Translations under genes and position numbers: made by a program
Assembly: GCA_965214915.1 (NCBI GenBank)
Contig: CBDCCP010000001.1
Coordinates: forward strand, 930,001 to 994,000
Direction: 5' to 3'
DNA: 64,000 nucleotides
DNA from: CATQHP01 sp965214915
GTDB lineage: Bacteria > Acidobacteriota > Terriglobia > Bryobacterales > UBA6623
Shown: positions 1 to 9,742 of the stretch, in pieces
How positions within the stretch are numbered: position 1 is the first letter of the stretch
How the letters are laid out: each line of letters starts with the position of its first letter
Notes under the pieces: generated by a model
What the model was told of the DNA's origin: nothing
Database searches by the model: none
What the model saw: only the letters and a program-made list of their open reading frames with translations

Positions 1-264
1 CCAGAGCATGCCCGGCAGCCAGCCCCAAATGACGGCGATGGCCGGCCCGAGCATCGGCGCGAGACCGGCGATGGAAGCGTAATGGTGCCCGAAGAGAACC
101 GGCTTGCGGCAGGGGACATAGTCGACGCCGTCGTTGAGATCGTGCGCGGGCGTGGAGGCGTTCGGGTCCAGCCGAAAGATGCGCGCGCCGAGATACCGCG
201 CATAGAAACGGTACACGACGAAATAGAGAATGAAACAGGCGATCGCGGCGACGGCGGGTTGCAT
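1..264 (-). CDS. cstA: CstA-family carbon starvation / peptide transporter, N-terminal part
   Basis: This is the first 88 codons of a gene that leaves the window at base 1. CstA-type proteins are multi-pass inner-membrane permeases for peptides or pyruvate, induced at carbon limitation. The translation begins with a short hydrophobic segment (about residues 3-15). It then shows the family's conserved N-terminal block TPAHDLNDGVDYVP, followed by LFGHHYASIAGLAPMLGP, which in the family leads into the second membrane segment. The ATG is preceded by a TATGAT box about 13 nt upstream, so the 5' leader may be very short. It is divergent from the pseudopilin gene. The family call is strong; the exact substrate is unknown. 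Confidence 0.85.
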   Translation of the reverse strand, partial: MQPAVAAIACFILYFVVYRFYARYLGARIFRLDPNASTPAHDLNDGVDYVPCRKPVLFGHHYASIAGLAPMLGPAIAVIWGWLPGMLW

Positions 265-457
265 GAGAGTGTCCCCTATCATAACCGTATCCGGACGCCG
301 TTCCCGAACGGCCCCTTGTCGGAATGCGCCGCAATTGGAGCGATCCCCGTCAGGTTTCTGAACGCTCCGGGCCGTTCGAGCGTCAAAGTGTAAGGGACGC
401 AATGTCCGGCGAACCGGCCTTACAATGAAGACTGATCGCATGGAAGGGAGGCGCGGC

Positions 458-925
458 ATGAAAGAACGCAGGAATCGACGGGGCTTTTCACTGATCGAGT
501 TGCTGATTGTGATCGCGATCATTTTGATCCTGGCGGCGATTGCGATCCCGAAGCTGGGCTCGGCGCGCCGGTCCGCTTACGAGCTTGCCGCGATTCGGGC
601 TTGTCAGACGATCAATACGGCCCAGGTGCAGTATTTTTCGACTTACAGCCGTTACGCCTCTACGCTTTCCGAACTGGGACCTCCGCCCGGCAGCACGACG
701 CCTTCCCCCGCGGCCGCCGACCTGATTCCCGAAAGCCTCGCCGCCGGTCTGCACCAGGGTTATGTCTATACGATGGTCGGCACGCCGGCCGGATATACCG
801 TCAACGCCGACCCGCAGGCGTTTGAAGTAACGGGGTCGCGGACGTTTTTTACCGACCACTCCACAGTCGTGAGGCAGCATTACGGGAACCAGCCGGCGAC
901 CGAAAACGATCAACCGATTCAATAG
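458..925 (+). CDS. Type IV pilin-like / type II secretion pseudopilin
   Basis: A 155-residue prepilin. The N-terminus is a short basic leader, MKERRNRRG, followed by FSLIELL and a hydrophobic stretch to about residue 32. This is the canonical class III prepilin signal, cleaved by PilD between G and F, with Glu at mature position 5. The C-terminal two thirds is soluble and Ser/Thr/Pro-rich in its middle. An upstream in-frame ATG exists 33 nt earlier, but the chosen start has a clear Shine-Dalgarno (GGAAGGGAGG) 6 nt upstream and gives a normal-length leader. A TACAAT box at 421-426 could be its -10. No other pilus genes are adjacent, so whether it serves a pilus or a secretion pseudopilus is open. 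Confidence 0.85.
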   Translation: MKERRNRRGFSLIELLIVIAIILILAAIAIPKLGSARRSAYELAAIRACQTINTAQVQYFSTYSRYASTLSELGPPPGSTTPSPAAADLIPESLAAGLHQGYVYTMVGTPAGYTVNADPQAFEVTGSRTFFTDHSTVVRQHYGNQPATENDQPIQ

Positions 926-1055
926 GCGCCGGGAGACGACGCGCCGCTCGAAATCTTCTTGTGCTGAAAACTCCTTCCGTAACGGCCGCGGCGGACTTGA
1001 GCGAACCTGACGATTCCTGCGGCAGGCCGGCCGGAGAGTGCAGCGAACAAGCGGA

Positions 1056-2360
1056 ATGACGATTGCCGAGCATCTCGCCGAGAAACTCAACAGGCGCGAG
1101 GCGCGCGCCGCGGTCGTCGGGCTTGGCTATGTCGGGCTGCCGCTTGCCGTCGAATTGGCCCGCGCGGGCTTCCGTGTCACGGGCGTCGACACCGATGCGG
1201 CCAAAGTCAAGTCCGTCGCGTCCGGCGAGTGCTATATCGCCGACGTTGACAGGCAACTGCTCGGCCGCCTCGTCAGCGAAGGCAGGCTGTCGGCTACGAC
1301 GAATAGCGAGGCGCTTCGCGGCTGTGACGCCGTCAGTATCTGCGTCCCGACCCTGTTGCGCAAGACGCGGGTTCCGAACTTGATTCATGTCTTCGAGGCC
1401 GTGGAATCGCTGGCGGAACGGATGCGTTCAGGGATGCTGATTATTCTGGAGTCCACGACCTATCCGGGCGCCACCGAAGAGGCGGTACTGCCGATTCTCG
1501 AGCGCTCCGGGCTCGATGTTGGCAAAGACTTTTTCCTCTGCTTTTCGCCCGAGCGGGTGGACCCGGCCAACCCTGCCTACGGTACGCGCGATATCCCCAA
1601 GGTCATCGGCGGCGTCACTGCTGCCTGCACCGAATTGGGAACCGCGTTCTACTCGCAAGCGATGCGCGAGGTTGTGCCGGTCGGCTCGACGCGGACCGCT
1701 GAAATGGTGAAGCTGCTGGAGAACACCTTCCGCATGATCAACATCGGCCTGGCGAACGAGGTGGCGCTGATGTGCGATCGCATGGGCATCGACGTTTGGG
1801 AAGTGATCGAAGCGGCGGCGACGAAGCCGTTCGGATTCATGCCGTTCTACCCCGGCCCCGGATTGGGGGGGCACTGTATTCCGTTGGACCCGCACTACCT
1901 GGCGTGGAAAACGAAGCAGGTCGGCATGGAATCCCGGTTCATTCAACTCGCTTCGGAAATCAACGGCTCGATGCCGCGGCGCGTGGTGAAGAAGATACAG
2001 GATGCCCTCAATGACCGCGGCAAGGCCGTGCGGGGATCGCGGATTCACTTGGTCGGAGTGGCCTACAAGAAGAATGTTGCGGATGTGCGGGAATCGCCGG
2101 CAGTCGATATCGCAGCGCTCCTGCGGAGGTTGGGCGCGGAGATTTCGTTCAGCGACCCTCACGTCGCTGCGCTCGCGGTCGAGGGCGCGCCGCTCGAACG
2201 GCAGCCGTTGCAGGATGCGGCCGGCGCGGCGGACTGCTGCGTCATTGTCACCGACCATGACGGAGTCGATTATGCGGCGATGGCCAAGGCGGCTCAGCTC
2301 GTTGTCGATACCCGCAACGCGCTCAGGGGCGTCGAGGACGAGCGGATCGTCCGACTATGA
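1056..2360 (+). CDS. UDP-N-acetylglucosamine 6-dehydrogenase-like nucleotide-sugar dehydrogenase
   Basis: A 434-residue member of the UDP-glucose/GDP-mannose dehydrogenase superfamily. These enzymes oxidise the C6 hydroxyl of a nucleotide sugar to a carboxylate with two NAD+ in the cytoplasm. Visible features are the Rossmann motif GLGYVGLP near residue 22, ESTTYPGATEE, the CFSPERVDP segment, and the catalytic cysteine block GGHCIPLDPHYL (Cys274). The PGATEE and SPERVDP wording resembles WbpA/TviB-type UDP-HexNAc dehydrogenases more than UDP-glucose dehydrogenases; substrate assignment is an inference. The ATG is preferred over a GTG 18 nt earlier. It lies 20 nt upstream of an epimerase, a common pairing in surface-polysaccharide precursor pathways. 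Confidence 0.85.
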   Translation: MTIAEHLAEKLNRREARAAVVGLGYVGLPLAVELARAGFRVTGVDTDAAKVKSVASGECYIADVDRQLLGRLVSEGRLSATTNSEALRGCDAVSICVPTLLRKTRVPNLIHVFEAVESLAERMRSGMLIILESTTYPGATEEAVLPILERSGLDVGKDFFLCFSPERVDPANPAYGTRDIPKVIGGVTAACTELGTAFYSQAMREVVPVGSTRTAEMVKLLENTFRMINIGLANEVALMCDRMGIDVWEVIEAAATKPFGFMPFYPGPGLGGHCIPLDPHYLAWKTKQVGMESRFIQLASEINGSMPRRVVKKIQDALNDRGKAVRGSRIHLVGVAYKKNVADVRESPAVDIAALLRRLGAEISFSDPHVAALAVEGAPLERQPLQDAAGAADCCVIVTDHDGVDYAAMAKAAQLVVDTRNALRGVEDERIVRL

Positions 2361-2380
2361 TCGGCATTTCTTGAATCTCT

Positions 2381-3355
2381 ATGGCCAAATACCTTTTGAC
2401 AGGAGTCGCCGGATTCATCGCATCGCGCGTGGCGGGATTGCTGCTGGACCGCGGCGATGAAGTGGTCGGCGTCGATAATCTCAACGATGCCTACGATCCG
2501 CGGCTGAAGCATTGGCGCTTGGAGCAACTCAGAGGGCGGGAGGGATTCCGCTTCATCGAGGCGGATGTAGAAGACCGCGAGGCAATCGCGGGACTCTTCA
2601 CAGAGAACCGCTTCGCCGCCGTGATCAACCTCGCCGCGCGCGCCGGCGTTCGCCAAAGCGTTGCCGACCCCTGGATTTATGTCGGCACGAATACGACGGG
2701 TACGCTCAATCTGCTGGAGTTGTGCAGAGACCACGAGACGCCCAAGTTTCTGTTGGCGTCGACTTCGAGCCTGTACGGCGCCCACAATCCGCTGCCGTTT
2801 TCGGAAAACGCCGACACGAGCCGTCCGCTCTCGCCCTATGCCGCGTCGAAAAAAGCCGCCGAGGCGATGTGCTACACGTACCACTACCTTTACGGCATCG
2901 ACGTTACGGTCTGCCGTTACTTCACGGTTTACGGCCCGGCGGGGCGACCGGATATGAGCCTGTTCCGCTTCATTCAATGGATCGCAGAGGGCAGGCCGGT
3001 GCTGATCTATGGCGACGGCGCGCAGTCGAGGGATTTCACGTATGTCGACGATATCGCCCGCGGAACCGTCGCGGGCCTGAAGCCGCTCGGGTACGAAACG
3101 ATCAATCTCGGCTCCGACGCTCCGGTTGCGCTCAAGGATGCTCTGCGGATGGTTGAGCAGACGCTTGGAAAGTCGGCCGCCGTGCGCCGCGAACCCAGGA
3201 GCCGCGCCGACGCGCCGGCTACCTGGGCCGATATCTCGAAAGCGCGGGAGCTGCTGGAATGGCGTCCGCAAACGCTGCTGCGCCAAGGCATCCGCAATGC
3301 CGTCGACTGGTATCTCGAGCATCGGGAGTGGGCGCGCGAGATCGAGACTCGGTAG
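2381..3355 (+). CDS. NAD-dependent nucleotide-sugar epimerase (UDP-glucuronate 4-epimerase-like)
   Basis: A 324-residue extended short-chain dehydrogenase. The N-terminal NAD site reads TGVAGFIAS, followed by the DNLNDAYDPRLK segment typical of UDP-uronate and UDP-HexNAc 4-epimerases. The catalytic triad region contains STSSLYG and Tyr153-x3-Lys157 (YAASK). The later RYFTVYGP and DGAQSRDFTYVDD blocks are the family's substrate-domain signatures. It follows the nucleotide-sugar dehydrogenase by 20 nt and is probably co-transcribed, so the pair could make an epimerised UDP-hexuronate for polysaccharide. An exact substrate cannot be read from sequence alone. Confidence 0.85.
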   Translation: MAKYLLTGVAGFIASRVAGLLLDRGDEVVGVDNLNDAYDPRLKHWRLEQLRGREGFRFIEADVEDREAIAGLFTENRFAAVINLAARAGVRQSVADPWIYVGTNTTGTLNLLELCRDHETPKFLLASTSSLYGAHNPLPFSENADTSRPLSPYAASKKAAEAMCYTYHYLYGIDVTVCRYFTVYGPAGRPDMSLFRFIQWIAEGRPVLIYGDGAQSRDFTYVDDIARGTVAGLKPLGYETINLGSDAPVALKDALRMVEQTLGKSAAVRREPRSRADAPATWADISKARELLEWRPQTLLRQGIRNAVDWYLEHREWAREIETR

Positions 3356-3368
3356 GCGCGCCCAAAGT

Positions 3369-3374
3369 TACAAT
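3369..3374 (+). promoter_or_regulatory. TACAAT -10 box abutting the moaA start
   Basis: The hexamer TACAAT is followed by 7 nt and then the GTG start of moaA. That spacing would place the transcription start at or next to the initiation codon, giving a leaderless or near-leaderless mRNA. No good -35 hexamer is visible, so this is a weak inference. The same arrangement recurs at other genes in the window. Confidence 0.35.
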
Positions 3375-3381
3375 AAACGCT

Positions 3382-4395
3382 GTGCCCGTCGATCGCTTGC
3401 AGCGGCCGCTCGAAGATCTGCGCATCTCGGTCACCGACCGCTGCAATTTCCGCTGTACGTACTGCATGCCGCTCGACGAGTACGACTGGATCGCCCGCAA
3501 CGAAATCCTCAGCTACGAAGAAATCGCGCGCTTGGCGCGGATTTTCGCCGGCTTGGGCGTCAGGAAGCTGCGCCTGACCGGAGGGGAGCCGCTCGTTCGC
3601 CAGGACCTCGACCGCCTGGCGGCGATGCTGGCCGGGATCGAGGGTATCGAGGATATCTGCCTCACTACCAACGGCGCGCTGCTTGCCGGCCGCGCTGCTG
3701 CGCTGCGGGCGGCGGGGATCAACCGCGTTACCGTCAGCATCGACTCCGTCAATCCTGAAACGTTCGCCAAAATGACGCAGCGCGCAGAGTTGAAGCCGGT
3801 GCTCGAAGGCATCGCCGCAGCGCGGGAGGCGGGATTCGATCCGATCAAGCTGAACGCCGTGATCGAGCGCGGGGTCAATGAGCGTGAAATCCCCGATCTG
3901 GTCGCGTTCGCGCGCGCCGCGGGCTGTGAAATTCGATTCATCGAATACATGGACGTGGGCAACGTCAATCGCTGGACTTCCGAGAAGCTCGTTCCAAAAT
4001 CGGAGATCCTCGCCAAGGTCGCATCGGCGCATGCGCTAGAGCCTGTTCCGCGGGAACGCGGCAGCGCGCCCTCGACGGACTATGCGTTCACCGACGGAGG
4101 CGGCGCCGTCGGCGTGATCGCATCCGTGACCGAGCCTTTTTGCGGAGCGTGTACGCGCGCCCGCATCACCGCCGACGGCCGGCTGGTCACCTGTCTGTTC
4201 TCGACGGCTGGACACAGCCTAAAATCGCTGCTGCGGGCAGGCGCAAGCGACGGCGAGATTCGCGGCTTCGTCGTTTCGGTCTGGAACGCCCGTGACGACC
4301 GCTACTCCGAGCAGCGTCTTGCCGCCATCGAATCGCCGCGGGGCTACCGGCCGGGCGCGGTAAAAAAAATCGAGATGATCAGTCTGGGCGGTTAG
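3382..4395 (+). CDS. moaA: GTP 3',8-cyclase (molybdenum cofactor biosynthesis)
   Basis: Radical-SAM enzyme for the first step of molybdopterin synthesis, converting GTP to 3',8-cyclo-dihydro-GTP for MoaC. The 337-residue protein has the N-terminal cluster motif DRCNFRCTYC (Cys21, Cys25, Cys28). It has a second [4Fe-4S] site near the C-terminus (Cys254, Cys257, Cys271, in FCGACTRARI and TCLF). It ends in the conserved Gly-Gly that reaches into the active site. The GTG start was chosen because the longer in-frame ATG lies inside the epimerase gene, and homologues begin near VDRLQRPLEDLRIS. No other moa/moe gene is in the window. A TACAAT box lies immediately upstream. Confidence 0.93.
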   Translation: MPVDRLQRPLEDLRISVTDRCNFRCTYCMPLDEYDWIARNEILSYEEIARLARIFAGLGVRKLRLTGGEPLVRQDLDRLAAMLAGIEGIEDICLTTNGALLAGRAAALRAAGINRVTVSIDSVNPETFAKMTQRAELKPVLEGIAAAREAGFDPIKLNAVIERGVNEREIPDLVAFARAAGCEIRFIEYMDVGNVNRWTSEKLVPKSEILAKVASAHALEPVPRERGSAPSTDYAFTDGGGAVGVIASVTEPFCGACTRARITADGRLVTCLFSTAGHSLKSLLRAGASDGEIRGFVVSVWNARDDRYSEQRLAAIESPRGYRPGAVKKIEMISLGG

Positions 4396-4427
4396 CGGCC
4401 GGGAACCCTGCAGAATCAGGATTGCAG

Positions 4428-5468
4428 ATGGCCGGCCGAGGAAACTCCGGGGAACGCATCGGGGTTGTCCTTTTGCAACTTGGCGGTCCGGACTCGCTCG
4501 ATGCGGTCGAGCCGTTTCTGCGCAATCTCTTCAACGATCCGGACATTTTCGATTTTCCGTTGGCCGGCATGGTGCGTCCGCTTCTGGCGCGGGCGGCCGC
4601 GAAGTTCCGCGCCTCCAAAATACGGAAAGGCTATGTAGAGATCGGCGGCAAGTCGCCGATCGGGGAATACACCGAGCGCCAGGCTTCGGCGCTGGAGAAG
4701 GAACTGCGGAGAAGCATCGACGCGCGGGTTTTTGTCGCTATGCGCTACTGGAAGCCGTCGAGCGCCGACGCCGTCGAAGCGATACGCAAGACCCAATGCG
4801 AGCGGCTCGTTCTGTTGCCGCTTTATCCGCAGCGCTGCGCGGCCACGACCGGAAGCTCGTTCCACGAATGGCGGCGCTGCGCTGCCGGAGCGGCGCTTGA
4901 CTTGCCGACCGTTGCGGTCGATGCCTACTTCGATGCGCCTCTTTACATCGATTCCGTGGCGGGCCGCATTCGTCAGGCGCTCGAGCGCTTCCCTGTCGAT
5001 TCGCAGCCGCATCTGGTTTTCAGCGCGCACGGCCTGCCGGTCAAGCTGATCGAGAACGGCGACCCCTATCAACGGCAAATTGAAGAGACGGTCCGGCTCG
5101 TGGTCGAAACGGGCGGCTTCGGGCTTCCGCACACGCTCTGCTACCAAAGCAAGATCGGTCCGGATCGCTGGCTGGGACCGGCGCTGCTGCCGACACTGGA
5201 AAGTTTGGGGCGCAGAGGAGAGCAAGCGGTGCTGGCGATTCCGATCGCCTTCGTTTCCGACCACATCGAAACGCTCGGCGAGATCGATATCGAAGCGCGC
5301 CGCGCCGCGCGCCGCTGGGGAATTCGACACTTTGAAACGATGGCCGGCTTGAACGACTCGCCCGCATTTATCTCCGCGCTGGCGGATCAGGCGCTGCGGG
5401 CGCTGGGCCGCGGCGCTCAACGCTCGGCGGCGATTTCCAAGACGACGTTCCAGAGAATTTCGACATAG
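4428..5468 (+). CDS. hemH: Ferrochelatase
   Basis: Terminal enzyme of protohaem synthesis: inserts Fe2+ into protoporphyrin IX. The 346-residue protein carries VVLLQLGGPDSLDAVEPFL at the N-terminus, PLYPQRCAATTGSS, the metal and porphyrin site SAHGLPVKLIENGDPY, QSKIGPDRWLGP and SDHIETLGEID, all hallmark ferrochelatase segments. An in-frame TTG lies 6 nt upstream of the chosen ATG. The gene follows moaA by 32 nt. Its last 52 nt overlap the 3' end of the convergent peptidase gene, and the final residues look like a family-atypical basic tail. Confidence 0.93.
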   Translation: MAGRGNSGERIGVVLLQLGGPDSLDAVEPFLRNLFNDPDIFDFPLAGMVRPLLARAAAKFRASKIRKGYVEIGGKSPIGEYTERQASALEKELRRSIDARVFVAMRYWKPSSADAVEAIRKTQCERLVLLPLYPQRCAATTGSSFHEWRRCAAGAALDLPTVAVDAYFDAPLYIDSVAGRIRQALERFPVDSQPHLVFSAHGLPVKLIENGDPYQRQIEETVRLVVETGGFGLPHTLCYQSKIGPDRWLGPALLPTLESLGRRGEQAVLAIPIAFVSDHIETLGEIDIEARRAARRWGIRHFETMAGLNDSPAFISALADQALRALGRGAQRSAAISKTTFQRIST

Positions 5469-6805
5469 TCCTGGAAGGGCTTGACGTGCAGGTACTCGTC
5501 CTTGCCGTGGATGCCGCCGGCCAGGTCCCATTCCGGCTTGGCGGGGCCGAAACCGTAACTGGCGATTCCGGCCGCACGGAGCTGCGCGGAATCGGTCGCC
5601 CCGGTGGACATGGTCGGGAGCACCGGAATGCCCGGATGCATTTCCCCCAGAACTTGCTCGAATGCACGGAATACATCCGTTTCCAGCGGGGAGGGATCGT
5701 GCGACGGCCGCGTCTGCGGGTGCGGTACGAGATCGACCGTCGGCTCGTTCATGACGCGCTTCAGAAGCGAGAACATCCGCTCGGGGTCTTCGTCGGGCAA
5801 CGCCCGGATGTCGACGGTGGCCTCGGCTTCCGAAGGGATTACGTTCTTCAGATAGCCGCCGCGGAAGATCGTCGGCACGATGGAGGTTCGAACCATGGAG
5901 TGGTACACGGGGGAAAGACCGCGCAGGCGCTCGTAGTCTTCAGGGGTTGGATTGGGCTCGAGAATTGCGCGGAATGCCGCGGCCCGTTCGGGCGGGGATA
6001 TTTCCGCAAGGCGGCGGAAGTATTCACGGGTGGTCTCGTTCAGGCGCGGCGGCATCTCGTGGTCGAACAACCGCCCTACCGCGCGCGCCAATGAACCGAC
6101 CGGGTTGTCCTTCAGCGGAATCGAGCCGTGCCCGGATGTTCCGGCGGCTCTGAGATCGACCCGCCGAGGAGTTTTCTCGGCGGTTTGAATCTCGAAGCGC
6201 GTATAGTTGGAATCGCGGTCGAAAACGCCCTTGCCGGCTTCGTTAATGGCGAACTCGGCGTCGATTTTTTCTCGGTGGTTTTCGAGCAGGTAGGTGATGC
6301 CTTCGATTCCGCCGGCTTCCTCGTCGGCGACGCCCAGGAAAATCACGTCGCGGTCAAGTGGAGCTTGCAAACGATGGAGCATCGCCAGAACCTGGAACGA
6401 CCCGGCTACCACGCCTTTGTCGTCGCCGCTGCCGCGCGCGTATAAAATGTCGTCCTTGACGACGCCGCCGAAGGGATCGAACGACCACTCGCTGCGCTCG
6501 ACGGCGACGACATCGAGGTGCCCCAGTAAAAGCAGAGGGCGCTTGGAGCCGTTCCCCTTGACGCGCGCGATCAAGCTCGCCCGGCCGGGTTTCGATTCGA
6601 CGATTGCGGAAGCGATCCCCTCTGCGTCCAACTTGGCCTTGAGATATTTCGCGGCGCGGATCTCGTTGCCTTCCGGCTGCGAAGTGTCGAGCTTGACGAG
6701 GTCGACCAGCGTATCGAGCGCCTCTTGCCTTGCCGCCGGCCAGTCCGGTTGCGGCGCGGCGAAAAGCGTTGCGGCGGCAAGCGCAAGCAGAGTCGTGCGA
6801 ATCAT
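5417..6805 (-). CDS. Exported M20-family zinc metallopeptidase
   Basis: A 462-residue M20 (glutamate carboxypeptidase-type) exopeptidase with an N-terminal signal peptide (about residues 1-17), so probably periplasmic. Di-zinc site elements are visible: GHLD (His96), the bridging Asp in ARGSGDDKG (Asp128), and the Glu pair in GVADEEAGG with base Glu162 and ligand Glu163. A dimerisation lid domain follows from about residue 200 to 330, and the protein ends with the segment containing the last ligand (GIHGKDEYL). The open frame continues far upstream, but the signal peptide defines this start. It overlaps hemH tail-to-tail by 52 nt. Substrate unknown; dipeptide or aminoacyl substrates are typical. 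Confidence 0.88.
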   Translation of the reverse strand: MIRTTLLALAAATLFAAPQPDWPAARQEALDTLVDLVKLDTSQPEGNEIRAAKYLKAKLDAEGIASAIVESKPGRASLIARVKGNGSKRPLLLLGHLDVVAVERSEWSFDPFGGVVKDDILYARGSGDDKGVVAGSFQVLAMLHRLQAPLDRDVIFLGVADEEAGGIEGITYLLENHREKIDAEFAINEAGKGVFDRDSNYTRFEIQTAEKTPRRVDLRAAGTSGHGSIPLKDNPVGSLARAVGRLFDHEMPPRLNETTREYFRRLAEISPPERAAAFRAILEPNPTPEDYERLRGLSPVYHSMVRTSIVPTIFRGGYLKNVIPSEAEATVDIRALPDEDPERMFSLLKRVMNEPTVDLVPHPQTRPSHDPSPLETDVFRAFEQVLGEMHPGIPVLPTMSTGATDSAQLRAAGIASYGFGPAKPEWDLAGGIHGKDEYLHVKPFQDYVEILWNVVLEIAAER

Positions 6806-6946
6806 TTCATTTCGAGCATAGCGCGTTTCTTTCAGCTTTTCCGATCGGGAGCGGCTTCGCACCGGCGGCCGTCGCTGGCGGATACGGCCGGCGGCAAGCG
6901 CTCCGCGATTCCGGGAACCGCGATTGCTACAATCGCCTCTCATCAC

Positions 6947-8466
<1,520 letters not shown>

Positions 8467-8470
<4 letters not shown>

Positions 8471-8955
8471 AGAAGACGGTTGTCGTCGACGGCAAAAAAC
8501 GGGAGATCGAGTTCGGCGGCGACGGACGGTTTCGAATCGACAGCTTGGCTGGGGAGGCCGAGATCGTTGCGGTTGGCGGCGGAAAGTACTCCGTCGTCAT
8601 CGGCGGAGCTCAGCATACAGTCCATATTGAGCGCGGCGGGAACGGCTGCTATCGGGCGGACACGCGGGAGGGTTCGTTCGAAATCGAGATTATCGACCCG
8701 CGCCGCCTGGTGCGCGGCGGGGCGGGGCTCGCGGTCGCCGGAGCGCAGACCGTCACTGCCCCGATGCCGGGGAAGGTCGTCGAAATCAAAGTGGCCTGCG
8801 GCGATTCTGTGCGTGTAGGCGATGGGGTCATCGTTATCGAGGCGATGAAAATGCAGAACGAGCTCAAGGCCGCGAAAGATGGTGTGGTGACGGCGGTCAA
8901 CGTTTCCGCCGGCGACGCGGTCGTTCCCGGCGGCGCGCTGGTGGTGATCGACTGA
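8467..8955 (+). CDS. Biotin carboxyl carrier protein
   Basis: A 162-residue carrier whose C-terminal about 75 residues form a biotinyl/lipoyl domain with the motif EAMKM; Lys128 is the biotinylation site. TAPMPGKVVEIKV marks the start of that domain. The first 85 residues are a beta-rich segment without a family I can name, resembling the linker domain of propionyl/methylcrotonyl-type alpha subunits. The start overlaps the biotin carboxylase stop by 4 nt (ATGA), so the two are translationally coupled and presumably form one enzyme. The carboxyltransferase partner, and hence the substrate, is not in the window. Confidence 0.9.
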
Positions 8956-8989
8956 TCGCCTACGATGGGACAAGCGGAGGAAACGCGCG

Positions 8990-9742
8990 GTGGCCGCCAA
9001 TCCCGATTGCCCTGCCTGTCAAGGCACCGGCTGGAAGCACGCCGGCAACGGCGGCGTCGTCCGCTGCGCTTGCCTCGGCGATGCCCGCCCCGCTGAACGT
9101 ATCCGCAAGCTCGGCTTGCCGCGCAAATTCGCCCCGGTCGGCTTCGACAATTTTCGCGCGGGAACCCCCCGCGAAAATGCGATTGAATACAACATCCTGA
9201 CCGGCGCGATGAGCGCCGCGAAGAAATTCGCGGAAGAATATCCCTTCGGTCCCAAACGCGGACTGCTGTTTCAGGGGGCGCCGGGAGTCGGCAAAACGCA
9301 TCTGGCGATTGCTGCGTTGAAGCGGCTGGCGGAACGCGGCTTCGACTGTATTTTTTTTGATTATCAGACACTGTTGCAAAAAATCCGCGAGGGTTACGAC
9401 CCGGCGGCCGGCGCAGGCAGCCGCGAAACTTACCGCGCCGCGCTCGAAACCGAAGTGCTGCTGCTGGACGACCTGGGCGCGCACCGCGTGACCGATTGGG
9501 TGCTCGATACGGTAACGACGATCATCAACCATCGCTACAACGAAGAAAAGGCGCTTATTGTCACCACCAACCTGCCGGTGATCGAGCTGGGGCATGACGC
9601 CGTCTTGAGCGACGAGGTAAGCGGCCGCCCCAGGGTAAACGACAGCCTCGCCGACCGCATCGGAACGCGGGCGGTCTCGCGGCTCTGCGAAGTCTGCCGC
9701 GAAGTTCGCATCGCGACGCAGGACTACCGCCGGCGCCGTTAG
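8990..9742 (+). CDS. DnaC/DnaI-like ATPase (putative replicative helicase loader)
   Basis: A 250-residue AAA+ protein of the DnaC/IstB type. The N-terminus has a zinc-ribbon-like start, CPACQGTGW (Cys7, Cys10), with a second pair at Cys26 and Cys28. Walker A is GAPGVGKT (residues 96-103) and Walker B is LLLDDLG, followed by a sensor-I-like VTTNLP. Helicase loaders and IS21-type IstB share this core. No transposase or inverted repeats are adjacent, and the zinc-ribbon N-terminus favours a chromosomal loader. The GTG start is supported by GGAGG 9 nt upstream. Its end overlaps gluQRS tail-to-tail by 4 nt. Confidence 0.8.
   Translation: MAANPDCPACQGTGWKHAGNGGVVRCACLGDARPAERIRKLGLPRKFAPVGFDNFRAGTPRENAIEYNILTGAMSAAKKFAEEYPFGPKRGLLFQGAPGVGKTHLAIAALKRLAERGFDCIFFDYQTLLQKIREGYDPAAGAGSRETYRAALETEVLLLDDLGAHRVTDWVLDTVTTIINHRYNEEKALIVTTNLPVIELGHDAVLSDEVSGRPRVNDSLADRIGTRAVSRLCEVCREVRIATQDYRRRR

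Noticed and set aside
1428..2258. 276-codon minus-strand frame inside the nucleotide-sugar dehydrogenase
   Set aside because: Antisense artefact of high GC content; the sense gene carries all family motifs.
8990..9742. DnaC-like gene as an IS21 IstB
   Set aside because: No IstA transposase, terminal repeats or duplication nearby, and a zinc-ribbon N-terminus instead.
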